Shown here piece after piece: positions 15,884 through 25,452 of a DNA stretch of 42,305 nt. The notes beneath the pieces were generated by a model that saw nothing but the letters and a program-made list of their open reading frames with translations, was not told where the DNA came from and ran no database searches. The position numbers were made by a program, and so were the translations under genes. This DNA comes from Bacteroides sp. (GTDB lineage Bacteria; Bacteroidota; Bacteroidia; Bacteroidales; Bacteroidaceae). The stretch covers positions 1 through 42,305 of the forward strand of contig DXLM01000018.1 in the NCBI GenBank assembly GCA_019414725.1. Direction: 5' to 3'. The stretch's first letter is position 1; every line of letters starts with the position of its first letter.

Positions 15884-18805
15884 TTATAAAGTTTGCTTTA
15901 CTTCCACTTCTTCATAAGTTTCAATAACGTCACCTACCTTCAAGTCATTGCAATTAGTCAGGCTAATACCACATTCAAAGTTAGTACCAACCTCTTTCAC
16001 ATCATCTTTAAAGCGTTTCAACGCATTGATGCTACCCGTAAAGATTACAATACCGTCACGTATCAAACGAGCCTTGTCAGTACGTTTCACCTTACCAGTC
16101 TTAACCATCGCACCGGCAACCATACCGACTTTACTGATATTGAATACTTCACGAACTTCGATTGTTGCAGTAACCTGCTCTTTCAATGTAGGAGCAAGCA
16201 TACCTTCCATAGCAGACTTCACTTCTTCGATAGCATCGTAAATAATAGAATACTTACGAATATCTACTCCTTCCTGTTCAGCCAGTTTAGCAGCATTGCT
16301 AGAAGGACGAACCTGGAATCCTACGATAATTGCATCTGATGCAGCAGCCAGTGATACATCTGATTCTGAAATCTGTCCAACACCTTTATGGATAACATTA
16401 ACCTGAATCTGTTCGGTAGACAATTTAATCAATGAGTCACTCAACGCCTCAACAGAACCGTCCACGTCACCTTTCACAATTACATTCAGTTCATGGAAGT
16501 CACCCAATGCCAAACGACGTCCAACTTCATCCAATGTAAGCATCTTCTGAGTACGCAAGCCTTGCTCACGTGCCAACTGCTCACGTTTATTTGCTATTTC
16601 ACGTGCTTCCTGATCTGTATCAAACACATGGAATGTATCACCTGCAGCTGGGGCTCCATTTAATCCCAAAATCAATACCGGTTCAGAAGGGCCTGCCTCT
16701 TTCAAGCGTTGATTACGTTCATTAAACATAGCCTTCACCTTACCATACGAAGTTCCAGCCAGCACAATATCTCCTACATGCAGTGTTCCATTAGAAATCA
16801 ACACTGTTGCTACATATCCACGTCCCTTATCCAAAGAAGATTCAATAATTGAACCAGTAGCCTTACGGTTCGGATTTGCTTTCAAATCCAACATTTCAGC
16901 TTCCAGCAATACTTTCTCCAACAATTCAGGAACGCCTGTACCTTTCTTTGCAGAAATATCTTGTGACTGATACTTACCTCCCCATTCTTCTACCAGGAAG
17001 TTCATAGCAGCAAGTTCTTCCTTAATCTTATCAGGATTTGCATTCGGTTTATCTACCTTGTTGATTGCAAATACAATAGGTACACCGGCAGCCATTGCAT
17101 GGTTAATAGCTTCCTTAGTCTGAGGCATTACGTTGTCATCGGCAGCAACAATGATAATAACGACATCGGTAACTTTAGCACCACGTGCACGCATGGCAGT
17201 AAATGCTTCATGTCCCGGAGTATCCAGGAAAGTGATGCGACGTCCGTCTTCCAGTTTTACATTATATGCACCGATATGCTGTGTAATACCTCCAGCTTCA
17301 CCAGCAATTACATTTGCCTTACGGATATAGTCCAGTAATGAAGTCTTACCATGGTCAACATGTCCCATGACTGTTACAATCGGAGCACGAGGCTGCAAAT
17401 CTTCTTCAGCATCAGCTTCCTCTTCAATAGCCTGGGCAACTTCAGCACTTACATATTCAGTCTTATAGCCAAACTCTTCGGCTACCAAATTGATAGTTTC
17501 AGCATCCAGACGTTGATTGATAGATACCATGATACCCACACTCATACAAGTAGAGATAACCTGAGTTACTGAAATATCCATCATGTTTGCCAACTCATTT
17601 GCAGTAACAAACTCTGTCAGTTTCAAGATCTTGCTTTCTTCCTGTTCAAGTTCCTCCTGCTCAAGCTGACGGTTCTGTATACTTTCACGTTTTTCCTTAC
17701 GATATTTAGCAGCTTTATTCTTACCCTTATTAGTAAGACGAGCCAATGTTTCCTTTACCTGCTTAGCTACATCTTCATCGCTTACTTCAGGTTTTACTAC
17801 CGGTTTCTTGAAGCGGTCTTTATTATGTTTGCCTCCACCCTGAGCCGCAGCATTAGAGTTAGCCTTTCCGCCTTTATCTCCGCGAGGTGAAACAATATTA
17901 CCCGCTGCATTAATATCTACACGTTCTTTGTTGATACGATTACGTTTCTTCTTTCCCGAAGCGTCACTTTGACCACCTTTATCAGTTTTCTCGTCAGTCT
18001 TTCTTATTTCCTTGATGATAGCATCTTTCATCTGCTTACGCTGTTCCTGACGCAGTTTGTCTTTTTCCTCTCGTTCCTTACGTTTTTCTTCTTTTGTCTT
18101 CTTCTTCGGACGAGTAGACTGGTTCAATGCAGCCAGGTCAATCTGACCTACGACATTAATCTTCGACTTAAATTCCGTTGGACGGATTTTAAACACCTCA
18201 TCTTCCTTGTCCTGCAGAACGGTTTGTACTTCGGGTACTTCTTTCTTTTCTTCCATTAAATCTGGTTTCAAATCTTCCGCCTTCTCCTGTTCCGGCTGTT
18301 TCTGTTGTTCATTAATCTGAGGTTGTGGTTGTACTGTTTCTGCTACAGGAGTTTCTTCCACATGTTGCGGTTCATTCTTTTCCACCGGTACAGATTCCTC
18401 TACCACTTCCTTTATTTCTTCCTTAGCAGGCTCCACCACAGCCGGCTTCACCTTCTTCTTATTAAGACTGTCCAAATCAATTTTGCCCACAGGCTTAAAT
18501 TTCGGACGTGCATCTTCAGGCACAACTGTTTCTATCACCTCCGGCTTTGCTTCAGCCTGCAGGTCATCAATAGAAACAGAAGCTTTATTACGTTCTTTAT
18601 TCTGCCGTTCTTGAAAAATCTTTTCAGACTCTATTTTCAAATCTTTGTCTTTGCTAAACTCTTTCACAAGTGCAGCATATTGTTCATCAGTAATTTTAGT
18701 ATTCGGATTTGCTTCGATAGTATATCCTTTCTTTTGTAAAAAGTCCACCACCGTAGCAATACCTACATTCAAATCTCTTGTTACTTTGTTCAGTCTTATC
18801 GTCAT
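15884..18805 (-). CDS. infB: Translation initiation factor IF-2
   Basis: IF-2 is the GTPase that brings initiator tRNA to the small ribosomal subunit and promotes subunit joining. The protein has 973 residues. The start shows the IF2 N-terminal fold (TIRLNKVTRDLNVG and VDFLQKKGY), followed by a long charged, low-complexity linker (about 70-390, rich in E, K and P). The G domain begins near residue 478 with GHVDHGKT at 481-488, then DTPGHEAF and NKVDKPNANP. The C-terminal domains follow, ending in CGISLTNCNDLKVGDVIE. It sits 73 bp after nusA in the standard rimP-nusA-infB order. Confidence 0.98.
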   Translation of the reverse strand: MTIRLNKVTRDLNVGIATVVDFLQKKGYTIEANPNTKITDEQYAALVKEFSKDKDLKIESEKIFQERQNKERNKASVSIDDLQAEAKPEVIETVVPEDARPKFKPVGKIDLDSLNKKKVKPAVVEPAKEEIKEVVEESVPVEKNEPQHVEETPVAETVQPQPQINEQQKQPEQEKAEDLKPDLMEEKKEVPEVQTVLQDKEDEVFKIRPTEFKSKINVVGQIDLAALNQSTRPKKKTKEEKRKEREEKDKLRQEQRKQMKDAIIKEIRKTDEKTDKGGQSDASGKKKRNRINKERVDINAAGNIVSPRGDKGGKANSNAAAQGGGKHNKDRFKKPVVKPEVSDEDVAKQVKETLARLTNKGKNKAAKYRKEKRESIQNRQLEQEELEQEESKILKLTEFVTANELANMMDISVTQVISTCMSVGIMVSINQRLDAETINLVAEEFGYKTEYVSAEVAQAIEEEADAEEDLQPRAPIVTVMGHVDHGKTSLLDYIRKANVIAGEAGGITQHIGAYNVKLEDGRRITFLDTPGHEAFTAMRARGAKVTDVVIIIVAADDNVMPQTKEAINHAMAAGVPIVFAINKVDKPNANPDKIKEELAAMNFLVEEWGGKYQSQDISAKKGTGVPELLEKVLLEAEMLDLKANPNRKATGSIIESSLDKGRGYVATVLISNGTLHVGDIVLAGTSYGKVKAMFNERNQRLKEAGPSEPVLILGLNGAPAAGDTFHVFDTDQEAREIANKREQLAREQGLRTQKMLTLDEVGRRLALGDFHELNVIVKGDVDGSVEALSDSLIKLSTEQIQVNVIHKGVGQISESDVSLAAASDAIIVGFQVRPSSNAAKLAEQEGVDIRKYSIIYDAIEEVKSAMEGMLAPTLKEQVTATIEVREVFNISKVGMVAGAMVKTGKVKRTDKARLIRDGIVIFTGSINALKRFKDDVKEVGTNFECGISLTNCNDLKVGDVIETYEEVEVKQTL

Positions 18806-18878
18806 AAATTCTTTTAGTTTTTAATAGAGTTCAGGAAAAAGTTTTTCAGTCACGGATAATCAATATGATTGACTATAT

Positions 18879-20135
18879 TTATTCCTCGAACTCTGCCCTC
18901 AAAATTCTTAACACATCGTCTACTGTGTTCTCCTCCAAATCTGCCTTTTCAATCAGCATCTCACGTGGAGCGTTCAGTACACCTTTTGCCGTATCTATAC
19001 CAATACCCTTGATGGCATTGATAACCCATTCATCAATTTCGTCTTTAAACTCATCCAGATAGATATCTTCATCTGTTGCGTTTTCATCCAGTTCACGATA
19101 TACATCAATGGTGTATTCGGTCAACATACTTGCCAGCTTGATATTCATACCACCTTTACCGATAGCAAGAGATACTTCTTCCGGCTTCAGATATACTTCA
19201 GCTTTCTTCTCTTCTTCATGCATGATAATAGAAGAAACCTTAGCAGGACTCAACGCACGCTGTACGAACAGCTGTATATTCGAAGTATAATTGATAACAT
19301 CAATATTTTCATTGCGTAACTCACGAACAATACCGTGAATACGAGAACCTTTTACTCCGACACATGCTCCAACCGGATCAATACGTTCATCGTAAGATTC
19401 TACAGCAATCTTTGCACGTTCACCAGGTATACGGGCAATTTTCTTGATAGTAATCAATCCGTCATTGATTTCCGGAACTTCCTGTTCAAACAGACGTTGC
19501 AAGAACATAGGCGAAGTACGGCTCAAAATAATCTTCGGATTATTATTCTTATTGTCTACCCGTGCAACTACTGCACGTACAGTTTCTCCCTTACGATAGA
19601 AATCGCTCGGAATCTGCTCAGTTTTCGGAAGCAGCAACTCATTACCTTCATCATCGAGTAACAAAATTTCCTTTTTCCAGATCTGATAAACTTCTGCAGC
19701 AATGATAGTACCGACCTTGTCAATATACTTATTGTACAAGCTGTCTTTTTCCAGTTCCAAAATCTTAGAAGCCAATGTCTGGCGAAGGTTCAAAATCGCA
19801 CGGCGACCAAACTTTTCGAATATCACCTCATCTGTAACCTCCTCTCCCACTTCGTAAGATGCATCAATTTTACGCGCTTCAGTAAGCGAAATCTGCAAAT
19901 TCGGGTTCGTCAATTCATCATCAGCCACCACTTCACGATTACGCCATATTTCAAAGTCGCCTTTGTCGGGATTTACAATTACATCGTAATTTTCATCGGT
20001 TCCGAACATCTTTGCAATCACACTACGAAATGACTCTTCCAGTACGCTCACCATAGTGGTGCGATCGATATTCTTCAAATCTTTAAATTCCGAAAACGTG
20101 TCAATTAAACTGACAGTTGCTTCTTTCTTCGCCAT
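18879..20135 (-). CDS. nusA: Transcription elongation/antitermination factor NusA
   Basis: NusA binds RNA polymerase and modulates pausing, termination and rRNA antitermination. The 418-residue protein has the N-terminal polymerase-binding domain (SVLEESFRSVIAKMFG), an S1 domain (GTIIAAEVYQIWKKE and KGETVRAVVARVD), and two KH domains (GACVGVKGSRIHGIVREL and LAIGKGGMNIKLAS). It lacks the C-terminal acidic repeats of E. coli NusA, which is usual outside Proteobacteria. The stop-to-start distance from rimP is 4 bp. Confidence 0.97.
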   Translation of the reverse strand: MAKKEATVSLIDTFSEFKDLKNIDRTTMVSVLEESFRSVIAKMFGTDENYDVIVNPDKGDFEIWRNREVVADDELTNPNLQISLTEARKIDASYEVGEEVTDEVIFEKFGRRAILNLRQTLASKILELEKDSLYNKYIDKVGTIIAAEVYQIWKKEILLLDDEGNELLLPKTEQIPSDFYRKGETVRAVVARVDNKNNNPKIILSRTSPMFLQRLFEQEVPEINDGLITIKKIARIPGERAKIAVESYDERIDPVGACVGVKGSRIHGIVRELRNENIDVINYTSNIQLFVQRALSPAKVSSIIMHEEEKKAEVYLKPEEVSLAIGKGGMNIKLASMLTEYTIDVYRELDENATDEDIYLDEFKDEIDEWVINAIKGIGIDTAKGVLNAPREMLIEKADLEENTVDDVLRILRAEFEE

Positions 20136-20139
20136 AATT

Positions 20140-20607
20140 TTATTTAAAGCTTATTAAGTATTTGGTGTATTTTATTTCGTCATAAACAAAGGTTACATTC
20201 TGTTCTACCAGCTTCGGACGTTTTGCACCTTCCGGCTTTACTTTCACTTGTACCGTGATCGTAAAGTTCTCTTCATTGGCATCCGTCAATACGCCGGTCC
20301 ATTTTTTTCCATCCTTACCCAGCACTTCTACTTCTTTTCCGATATGGATTATATATTGCTGAAGCACCTTAAAAGGTTGTCCGATACCAGCCGACCCGAC
20401 CTCAAGTTCATAATCTTCTTCCTCTCGGTTCAGCTTCGATTCGATATAACGGCTCAAGTCCACACAATCATCGATCCACACACCTTCCGCATGGTCGATT
20501 TCAACTACAATTTTGTCATCCGGAGTTACAGTGACATCCACCAGAAAATAATCTTTACCCTCCAGCCATTCTTCAACTATCCGGGTTACAACGTTTTTAT
20601 CTATCAT
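20140..20607 (-). CDS. rimP: Ribosome maturation factor RimP
   Basis: RimP helps 30S ribosomal subunit maturation. The protein has 155 residues with the family pattern FLVDVTVTPDDKIVVEIDHAEGVWIDDCVDLSRYIE, here shown only in part by VEIDHAEGVWIDDCVDLSR, then LEVGSAGIGQPFKVLQQY and a C-terminal SH3-like domain. It is first in the rimP-nusA-infB operon and has a well-formed Bacteroides promoter about 70 bp upstream. Confidence 0.95.
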   Translation of the reverse strand: MIDKNVVTRIVEEWLEGKDYFLVDVTVTPDDKIVVEIDHAEGVWIDDCVDLSRYIESKLNREEEDYELEVGSAGIGQPFKVLQQYIIHIGKEVEVLGKDGKKWTGVLTDANEENFTITVQVKVKPEGAKRPKLVEQNVTFVYDEIKYTKYLISFK

Positions 20608-20674
20608 GTATTAACTATATAAGAACAAAAAAAGGAGCTTAACCGCCCCTCCACCTTTTCATCCATCTCGGTTG

Positions 20675-20705
20675 CAAAGATACAAATAATATAATGTACT
20701 GCAAA
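20675..20705 (-). promoter_or_regulatory. Bacteroides-type promoter for rimP-nusA-infB
   Basis: Read on the minus strand, TTTG (20705-20702) is followed after 19 bases by TATCTTTG (20682-20675). This matches the Bacteroides primary sigma consensus TTTG-N19-21-TAnnTTTG. Start of rimP lies about 70 bp downstream. Confidence 0.8.
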
Positions 20706-20752
20706 ATATTAGAATAAATATTTCATTTTTAGCAAGATTTATCTTTTTAAGA

Positions 20753-20760
20753 TATCTTTG
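20753..20760 (+). promoter_or_regulatory. Candidate -7 element for the 20789 gene
   Basis: TATCTTTG fits TAnnTTTG and ends 28 bp before the start codon at 20789. A clear TTTG at the -33 position is not present, so the promoter may be weaker than the divergent rimP promoter. Confidence 0.55.
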
Positions 20761-20788
20761 TACACAAAATCAAACATAAATCTGCATT

Positions 20789-21196
20789 ATGAACAATAAA
20801 AGCATCAACAGCAATAAACAGTTTATGATAGGAAACGGCATATTAGCCTTCGGAGTATTTTTCATTGTATGCCTGTTTCTTTATTTGAGTTTTCGTACTC
20901 CTCAAACAGCAGATCAGAGCAAAACATCTGCTGATTTATATACCATACAAGTAGAGAACAGTTTTGCTGGAGATAGTATTTCGGTTTATATAAACGACAG
21001 CCTTCTGCTCAACTGTACAATGGGATCGACAGCACTTACACTTCAGGTTAATCGCTTTGCCGAAGAAAATGCACTGATGATTGTCGATAACAAAAGCGAC
21101 GAAATAACCCCGTTCAGCCTAAACCCGAAAGGGAGCATAGTCAACGTTGCGAAAAAGGACGGAAAAATATCAATACAAGAATCGGAAAGAGAATAA
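20789..21196 (+). CDS. Hypothetical single-span membrane protein
   Basis: I do not recognise a family. The 135-residue product has a short polar N-terminus, one hydrophobic span at about 14-35 (IGNGILAFGVFFIVCLFLYLS) and an outer domain of about 95 residues rich in beta-forming residues (YTIQVENSFAGDSISVYIND, LNCTMGSTALTLQV). The topology suggests anchoring in the inner membrane with the domain in the periplasm. It has its own promoter-like element and runs toward the histidine kinase gene with only 12 bp between the stop codons, so the two transcripts converge. Confidence 0.75.
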   Translation: MNNKSINSNKQFMIGNGILAFGVFFIVCLFLYLSFRTPQTADQSKTSADLYTIQVENSFAGDSISVYINDSLLLNCTMGSTALTLQVNRFAEENALMIVDNKSDEITPFSLNPKGSIVNVAKKDGKISIQESERE

Positions 21197-21208
21197 AAGA
21201 CATCTACG

Positions 21209-22513
21209 TCATTCAAACTCCAAGACAAAAGTAGTATTCCAACCGTTCGTCCCTGGTCGCAGCAGGCTGATACTACCTCCCGACAACTTCATAATCTGTC
21301 GTGAAAGAGAAAGACCTATACCGCTTCCTTCACTACGGGTTGTAAAGAAAGGCACAAAAATCTGCTCTGCTTCTACCTCCGGTATAGCAGGGCCATCGTT
21401 ACTGACATACACAAAGACATGCTCGTCAGCCGAGCTGTATGCACGCACGTGTATTCTTCCCTTCTCACTGCCAATCGCTTGTACCGCATTTTTAATCAGG
21501 TTGATAAGCACCTGACGTATCAGATTAGGATCAGCATAAAGCATCAGTTCGGCAGGTTCCACTTGCAAGGAAAGAATAATATTATCAGGAACAAGAGTTA
21601 ATCCTTCAATCTGCCTGAGCAGATCCAACAAATAAAATGGTTCGGGTGAGGGTTTCTGTAAAGATGAAAACTTCCGGTAACTGTCAACAAATGAAATCAG
21701 TCCGACTGAAGTTTCATGAATAGCCCGAATACCATCGTACAAAGGTGTTCCTACCACATCCTTACGTTTCAAAAATGTTTCACTCAGCGAGGAAATCGGA
21801 GCAATGGAATTCATGATTTCATGTGTCAACACCCGAGTCAGCTTAATCCACGAATCAAGCTCTTTTTCATCCAGCTCATTACGGATATCGTTCAAAGCAA
21901 GAATACGCACTTTCCGTTCTCCCAGTTGCATAACAGAAGCCCGCACCAATAGCTGTACCTCGCCTTTCGAAGTAGACAGCTGTATATTACACCGCTCTCC
22001 AGCTCCCAATGAACGAAACACATGAGAAACTTCCGCTCCGTATCGTTCCAGCTGCTGCAAGGTACTCAAAACAGGAAGCCCCAAGAGGCGTGCTGCTGCC
22101 GGATTTGTCTGCACAACTTTCATACTTTCGTCCAACACAATAATTCCCGACGTAACACTGGAAAGAATCTGTTCATAAAACCGTTCTCGCTGCTCCATCA
22201 GTTGTTTCTGTTCGCTCATCAGTCCTCCGAAACGGTTAAGCGTATCTTGTAACACGCGTTCTCCTCCCGAAAAGCCATAAACCGGTAAACGAAACGAATA
22301 GTCACGATTTCGGATAGCCTCCAGCATCAGCCAACTCTTTTCACGCAGTTGCTGCTGCATTTTCCGGAAAATAAAAATGGAAGCGGCACATAGAAGAAGT
22401 CCTGCAACCAGCAATCCACCCTTCCCGTAGACAATCCCCAAAGTTACCAGTACAACTCCGCCAACAAGCAACAGCGTACGAACGGTAATCGAATAAATCC
22501 ACCTATAACCCAT
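21209..22513 (-). CDS. NtrY-like sensor histidine kinase
   Basis: This is the sensor of a two-component system. In 434 residues it has two membrane spans close together (about 8-29 and 32-48), a PAS-like domain (about 112-215, ILSSVTSGIIVLDES and NPAAARLLGL), and the kinase core. The phosphorylated histidine is His231 in LTHEIMNSIAPI; the ATP-binding part has NLIKNAVQA, SNDGPAIP, FFTTRSEGSGIGLSLSRQI. The almost absent periplasmic loop means it probably senses membrane or cytosolic signals. Its start overlaps the response-regulator stop by 11 bp, so the pair is co-translated, regulator first. Confidence 0.92.
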   Translation of the reverse strand: MGYRWIYSITVRTLLLVGGVVLVTLGIVYGKGGLLVAGLLLCAASIFIFRKMQQQLREKSWLMLEAIRNRDYSFRLPVYGFSGGERVLQDTLNRFGGLMSEQKQLMEQRERFYEQILSSVTSGIIVLDESMKVVQTNPAAARLLGLPVLSTLQQLERYGAEVSHVFRSLGAGERCNIQLSTSKGEVQLLVRASVMQLGERKVRILALNDIRNELDEKELDSWIKLTRVLTHEIMNSIAPISSLSETFLKRKDVVGTPLYDGIRAIHETSVGLISFVDSYRKFSSLQKPSPEPFYLLDLLRQIEGLTLVPDNIILSLQVEPAELMLYADPNLIRQVLINLIKNAVQAIGSEKGRIHVRAYSSADEHVFVYVSNDGPAIPEVEAEQIFVPFFTTRSEGSGIGLSLSRQIMKLSGGSISLLRPGTNGWNTTFVLEFE

Positions 22514-23879
22514 AACGTTTCATTTTATTATAGAGTGTCTGACGGGTAATTCCCAACATAGCAGCTGCCTGCGAAAGATTCCCTTCACACTGATCGATAG
22601 CACGCTTCACCATGCTACGTTCCATTTCGTCAAGCGTATGGAAAGGCACTTCCGTTTCAGCATTTCCGGCAACAGGTTCAGGACCAGAGGCTGTAGAAGT
22701 GAGTTGCAACATATCCCCTCGCAACTCATTGCTATCGGACAAGATAACGGCTTTCTCTACCGTATGTTGTAATTCACGAATGTTACCATACCAGGGATGT
22801 TCCAGCAAACGGCGCGCAGCTTCAGGGCTGAAAGCTTGCACTTGTCTACCATATTGCCTAGCATACTGTTCAAGAAAACGTTTCGCTAACGGAAGAATAT
22901 CTTCCTTACGCTCACGCAAAGCAGGTATATGCAAATGAATGGTATTAATACGATAGAGCAGATCTTCACGGAACTCACCGTTTCTTACCATATCTTCCAA
23001 ATTACGGTTGGTAGCACATATCAAACGAATATTAGTAGGCTGCTGCGTATTGCTTCCAACCTTTACGAAACACCGCTTCTGAATAGCCGTAAGTAGTTTC
23101 GCCTGCAGATGATAGGGCAGGTTAGCTATTTCATCCAAAAAAAGCGTTCCACCGTCAGCAGCTTCAAAGCGTCCTATGCGATCGGTATGTGCATCGGTAA
23201 ACGAACCTTTCACATGACCAAACAATTCACTCTCAAATAAAGATTCCGTAATGGCGCCCATATCAACAGCTATCATCGGTCCTTCCTTACGATTGGAAAG
23301 ACGATGTATCTCACGGGCCAGCATATCTTTTCCTGTTCCGTTTTCTCCTGTTATCAGAATATTGGCATCAGTCGTACTAACCTTTTCTACTAACATGCGC
23401 AACGGACGGATAGCCTGTGAATTTCCCCAGTACATTCCGTCATCGGAAGCGACTGGTGCGACAGCTGCCTTTTTCTTACCCTTACGGGCTTCAACTATCC
23501 GGGAGTATGCTTCCTGAAGTGTCTGTACCAGTCGTGCATTTTCCCAAGGCTTTACTACAAAATCAGCAGCTCCCTCCTTTATTCCCGTAACTGCCAGGTT
23601 TATATCAGCATAAGCCGTAAAGAGTACCACTTCTGTCTGCGGACGAAGACGTTTTATCTCACGAAGCCAGTAAAGTCCTTCGTTTCCACTATTGATACCC
23701 GAAGAAAAATTCATATCAAGCAATACGATATCGACTGCCTCCCGATTCAGCAATGTAGGTATTGTAACCGGAGAATCTATTGTTATCACACGCTCAAAAT
23801 ATTCTCCCAGCAGATATTGCAACGAAGTCAATATATTACGGTTGTCATCAACCACCAACAGGATTCCTTGTTTAGCCAT
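22503..23879 (-). CDS. NtrC-family sigma-54-dependent response regulator
   Basis: This 458-residue activator has a receiver domain with phospho-acceptor Asp55 (VLLDMNF), an AAA+ domain with Walker A GENGTGKD at 178-185 and Walker B GGTLFLDE at 243-250, and a C-terminal Fis-type helix-turn-helix (NLSQAAAMLGITRQTLYNKM). The sigma-54 contact loop, usually GAFTGA, reads GSFTDA at 225-230, keeping the key Phe-Thr pair. It forms an operon with the kinase gene. A 14-bp inverted repeat and a sigma-54 promoter lie in the divergent region, so its likely target is the adjacent exporter operon. Confidence 0.95.
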   Translation of the reverse strand: MAKQGILLVVDDNRNILTSLQYLLGEYFERVITIDSPVTIPTLLNREAVDIVLLDMNFSSGINSGNEGLYWLREIKRLRPQTEVVLFTAYADINLAVTGIKEGAADFVVKPWENARLVQTLQEAYSRIVEARKGKKKAAVAPVASDDGMYWGNSQAIRPLRMLVEKVSTTDANILITGENGTGKDMLAREIHRLSNRKEGPMIAVDMGAITESLFESELFGHVKGSFTDAHTDRIGRFEAADGGTLFLDEIANLPYHLQAKLLTAIQKRCFVKVGSNTQQPTNIRLICATNRNLEDMVRNGEFREDLLYRINTIHLHIPALRERKEDILPLAKRFLEQYARQYGRQVQAFSPEAARRLLEHPWYGNIRELQHTVEKAVILSDSNELRGDMLQLTSTASGPEPVAGNAETEVPFHTLDEMERSMVKRAIDQCEGNLSQAAAMLGITRQTLYNKMKRYGL

Positions 23880-23901
23880 ATTCTTTTTATTTGCAGTATT
23901 G

Positions 23902-23909
23902 CAAAGATA
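23902..23909 (-). promoter_or_regulatory. Candidate -7 element for the response regulator-kinase operon
   Basis: The minus strand reads TATCTTTG (23909-23902), fitting TAnnTTTG, 22 bp before the start codon at 23879. No good TTTG is seen 19-21 bases further upstream. Confidence 0.5.
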
Positions 23910-23944
23910 CGTAAAGATAACATAAAGAAACAGGTAACAGGTGA

Positions 23945-23977
23945 CAAAAAATTAGACAGTGAGTGTCTAATTTTTTG
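23945..23977. promoter_or_regulatory. 14-bp inverted repeat, probable activator binding site
   Basis: Arms 23945-23958 and 23964-23977 are perfect inverted repeats around the 5-bp centre GTGAG, with core TTAGACA and TGTCTAA. It lies about 60-90 bp upstream of the -24 element of the sigma-54 promoter, a usual distance for enhancer sites of NtrC-type activators, and 65 bp from the regulator's own start, allowing autoregulation. It could also form a hairpin in RNA, but no gene ends here, so a terminator is unlikely. Confidence 0.65.
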
Positions 23978-24034
23978 ACACATCGCTTAATACACGCATT
24001 ACCATACACACTGATTTTCAACAGCTTACCACTT

Positions 24035-24050
24035 TGGCACGATATTTGAT
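24035..24050 (+). promoter_or_regulatory. Sigma-54 (-24/-12) promoter of the exporter operon
   Basis: TGGCACGATATTTGAT matches the -24/-12 consensus TGGCACG-N4-TTGCW, with GG at 24036-24037 and, ten bases on, GA in place of the -12 GC. The expected start site is near 24061, about 19 bp before the tolC-like start codon. An NtrC-family gene is divergently encoded next to it, which strongly supports the assignment. Confidence 0.7.
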
Positions 24051-24079
24051 TTTAATCAGACAGATAAAAACAAAAACAC

Positions 24080-25438
24080 ATGAAAAGAAATAATAAGACC
24101 AAACAGTCATTGCTTCTGCTCGTAAGTCTGTGCAGCCTCAACATAACAGCTCAGGAGGTCTGGAATATCGACCAGTGTATGGCTTATGCAGTGGAACATA
24201 ACCACATCGTAAAGCAGCGCCATCTGGAAGCAGACAATTACCGTATGGACCGTATGAAGGCTATTGGACAATTTCTGCCAGGAGTATCAGGCAATGTCAG
24301 CGCACAATATAATTTCGGACGTTCAGTCGACCCGGAAACTAATACATATATATCAAAATCAACCTTCAATAATGGTTATAGCATGGAAGTCTCCATTCCT
24401 ATCTTCCGGGGAGGAAGCCTGATCAACCAAGTACGAAAAAGCAAAGCAAATTTACTGCTTGGCAAAGCAGCTCTGCAAGAAGCACGGGATAATACAGCTC
24501 TGGAAACATTTCAGGCCTACATTGATGCATTGTATTATTATGGTACTACCCGACTGGCAAAACAAAAGCTTGCGGAAAGTGATTCATTATTATATAAAAC
24601 TCGCCGACAGGAAACTCTAGGGTTAAAAGGAATGGCCGACGTTGCGCAAATGGAGGCACAGCAAGCAAGTGATGCTTACAACTTAACACATCAGCAAAAC
24701 TTATATGAAACAGCTATGCTGACCTTAAAACAAAAAATGAATTTTCCCATTGAGGAGGCTTTGCTGCTCGACACCTGTCTGCTGGAGCAATCTACACTAG
24801 AGCAAGAACAACTGACCATAGAACATGCCGACAATGTATTCCGTCTTGCGTTAAACTGCAATCCGGTTTTGAAACAGGCCGAAATGCAGAAACAGTCGGC
24901 AAATATGGACCGTAAAATTTCATGGAGTTCATTTGTTCCATCCATCAGTCTTTATGGAGGAATTTCAAGTTCTTATTATAAAGAATTACATCAAACAGGA
25001 TACCCTCCGTTCCATACACAGTTTGAGAATAACTTCGGCTCATATTTTGGAATCAGCATGAGTATACCTATCTTCAACCGTCTGTCGGGCATCGCGAACA
25101 TGCGACAGGCACGAAACAACTACCGGATAGCAACCGAACAGTATGAGGCGCAGAAAGAAGAGCTTCAGAAACTGGTACAGCAAGCTGTACAAGACCGTGA
25201 AGGCTACCTGAAAGAAAGTATCCAGATGGAGAAGAAAGTAGCTTCCGACTCACTTGCCTACCACGTGACGCGACGCAAGTACGAAGAAGGGCTTATGACC
25301 TCACTCGATGTACAGAACAATGCTGCCACATTGTTGGAAAGCCAGACCGGACTGTTGCAGAGCAAACTTACCTACCTGATGAAATGCAGACTGGTAGATT
25401 ATTATAAGGGACAAGATATTATCAGAAACAACGAATAA
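24080..25438 (+). CDS. TolC-family outer-membrane efflux protein
   Basis: This protein forms the outer-membrane and periplasmic channel of a tripartite exporter. The 452-residue product has a signal peptide (KQSLLLLVSLCSLNITAQ, cleavage near residue 24) and two outer membrane efflux repeats: the first with CMAYAVEHNHIVKQ, NFGRSVDPETNTY and SIPIFRGGSLINQVRKSKA, the second with FGSYFGISMSIPIFNRLSG and RQARNNYRIATEQYEAQKEEL. Long helical, coiled-coil-prone segments fit the family. It is first in the operon, behind the sigma-54 promoter, 14 bp before the membrane-fusion gene. Confidence 0.93.
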   Translation: MKRNNKTKQSLLLLVSLCSLNITAQEVWNIDQCMAYAVEHNHIVKQRHLEADNYRMDRMKAIGQFLPGVSGNVSAQYNFGRSVDPETNTYISKSTFNNGYSMEVSIPIFRGGSLINQVRKSKANLLLGKAALQEARDNTALETFQAYIDALYYYGTTRLAKQKLAESDSLLYKTRRQETLGLKGMADVAQMEAQQASDAYNLTHQQNLYETAMLTLKQKMNFPIEEALLLDTCLLEQSTLEQEQLTIEHADNVFRLALNCNPVLKQAEMQKQSANMDRKISWSSFVPSISLYGGISSSYYKELHQTGYPPFHTQFENNFGSYFGISMSIPIFNRLSGIANMRQARNNYRIATEQYEAQKEELQKLVQQAVQDREGYLKESIQMEKKVASDSLAYHVTRRKYEEGLMTSLDVQNNAATLLESQTGLLQSKLTYLMKCRLVDYYKGQDIIRNNE

Positions 25439-25452
25439 AAATATTACACACC

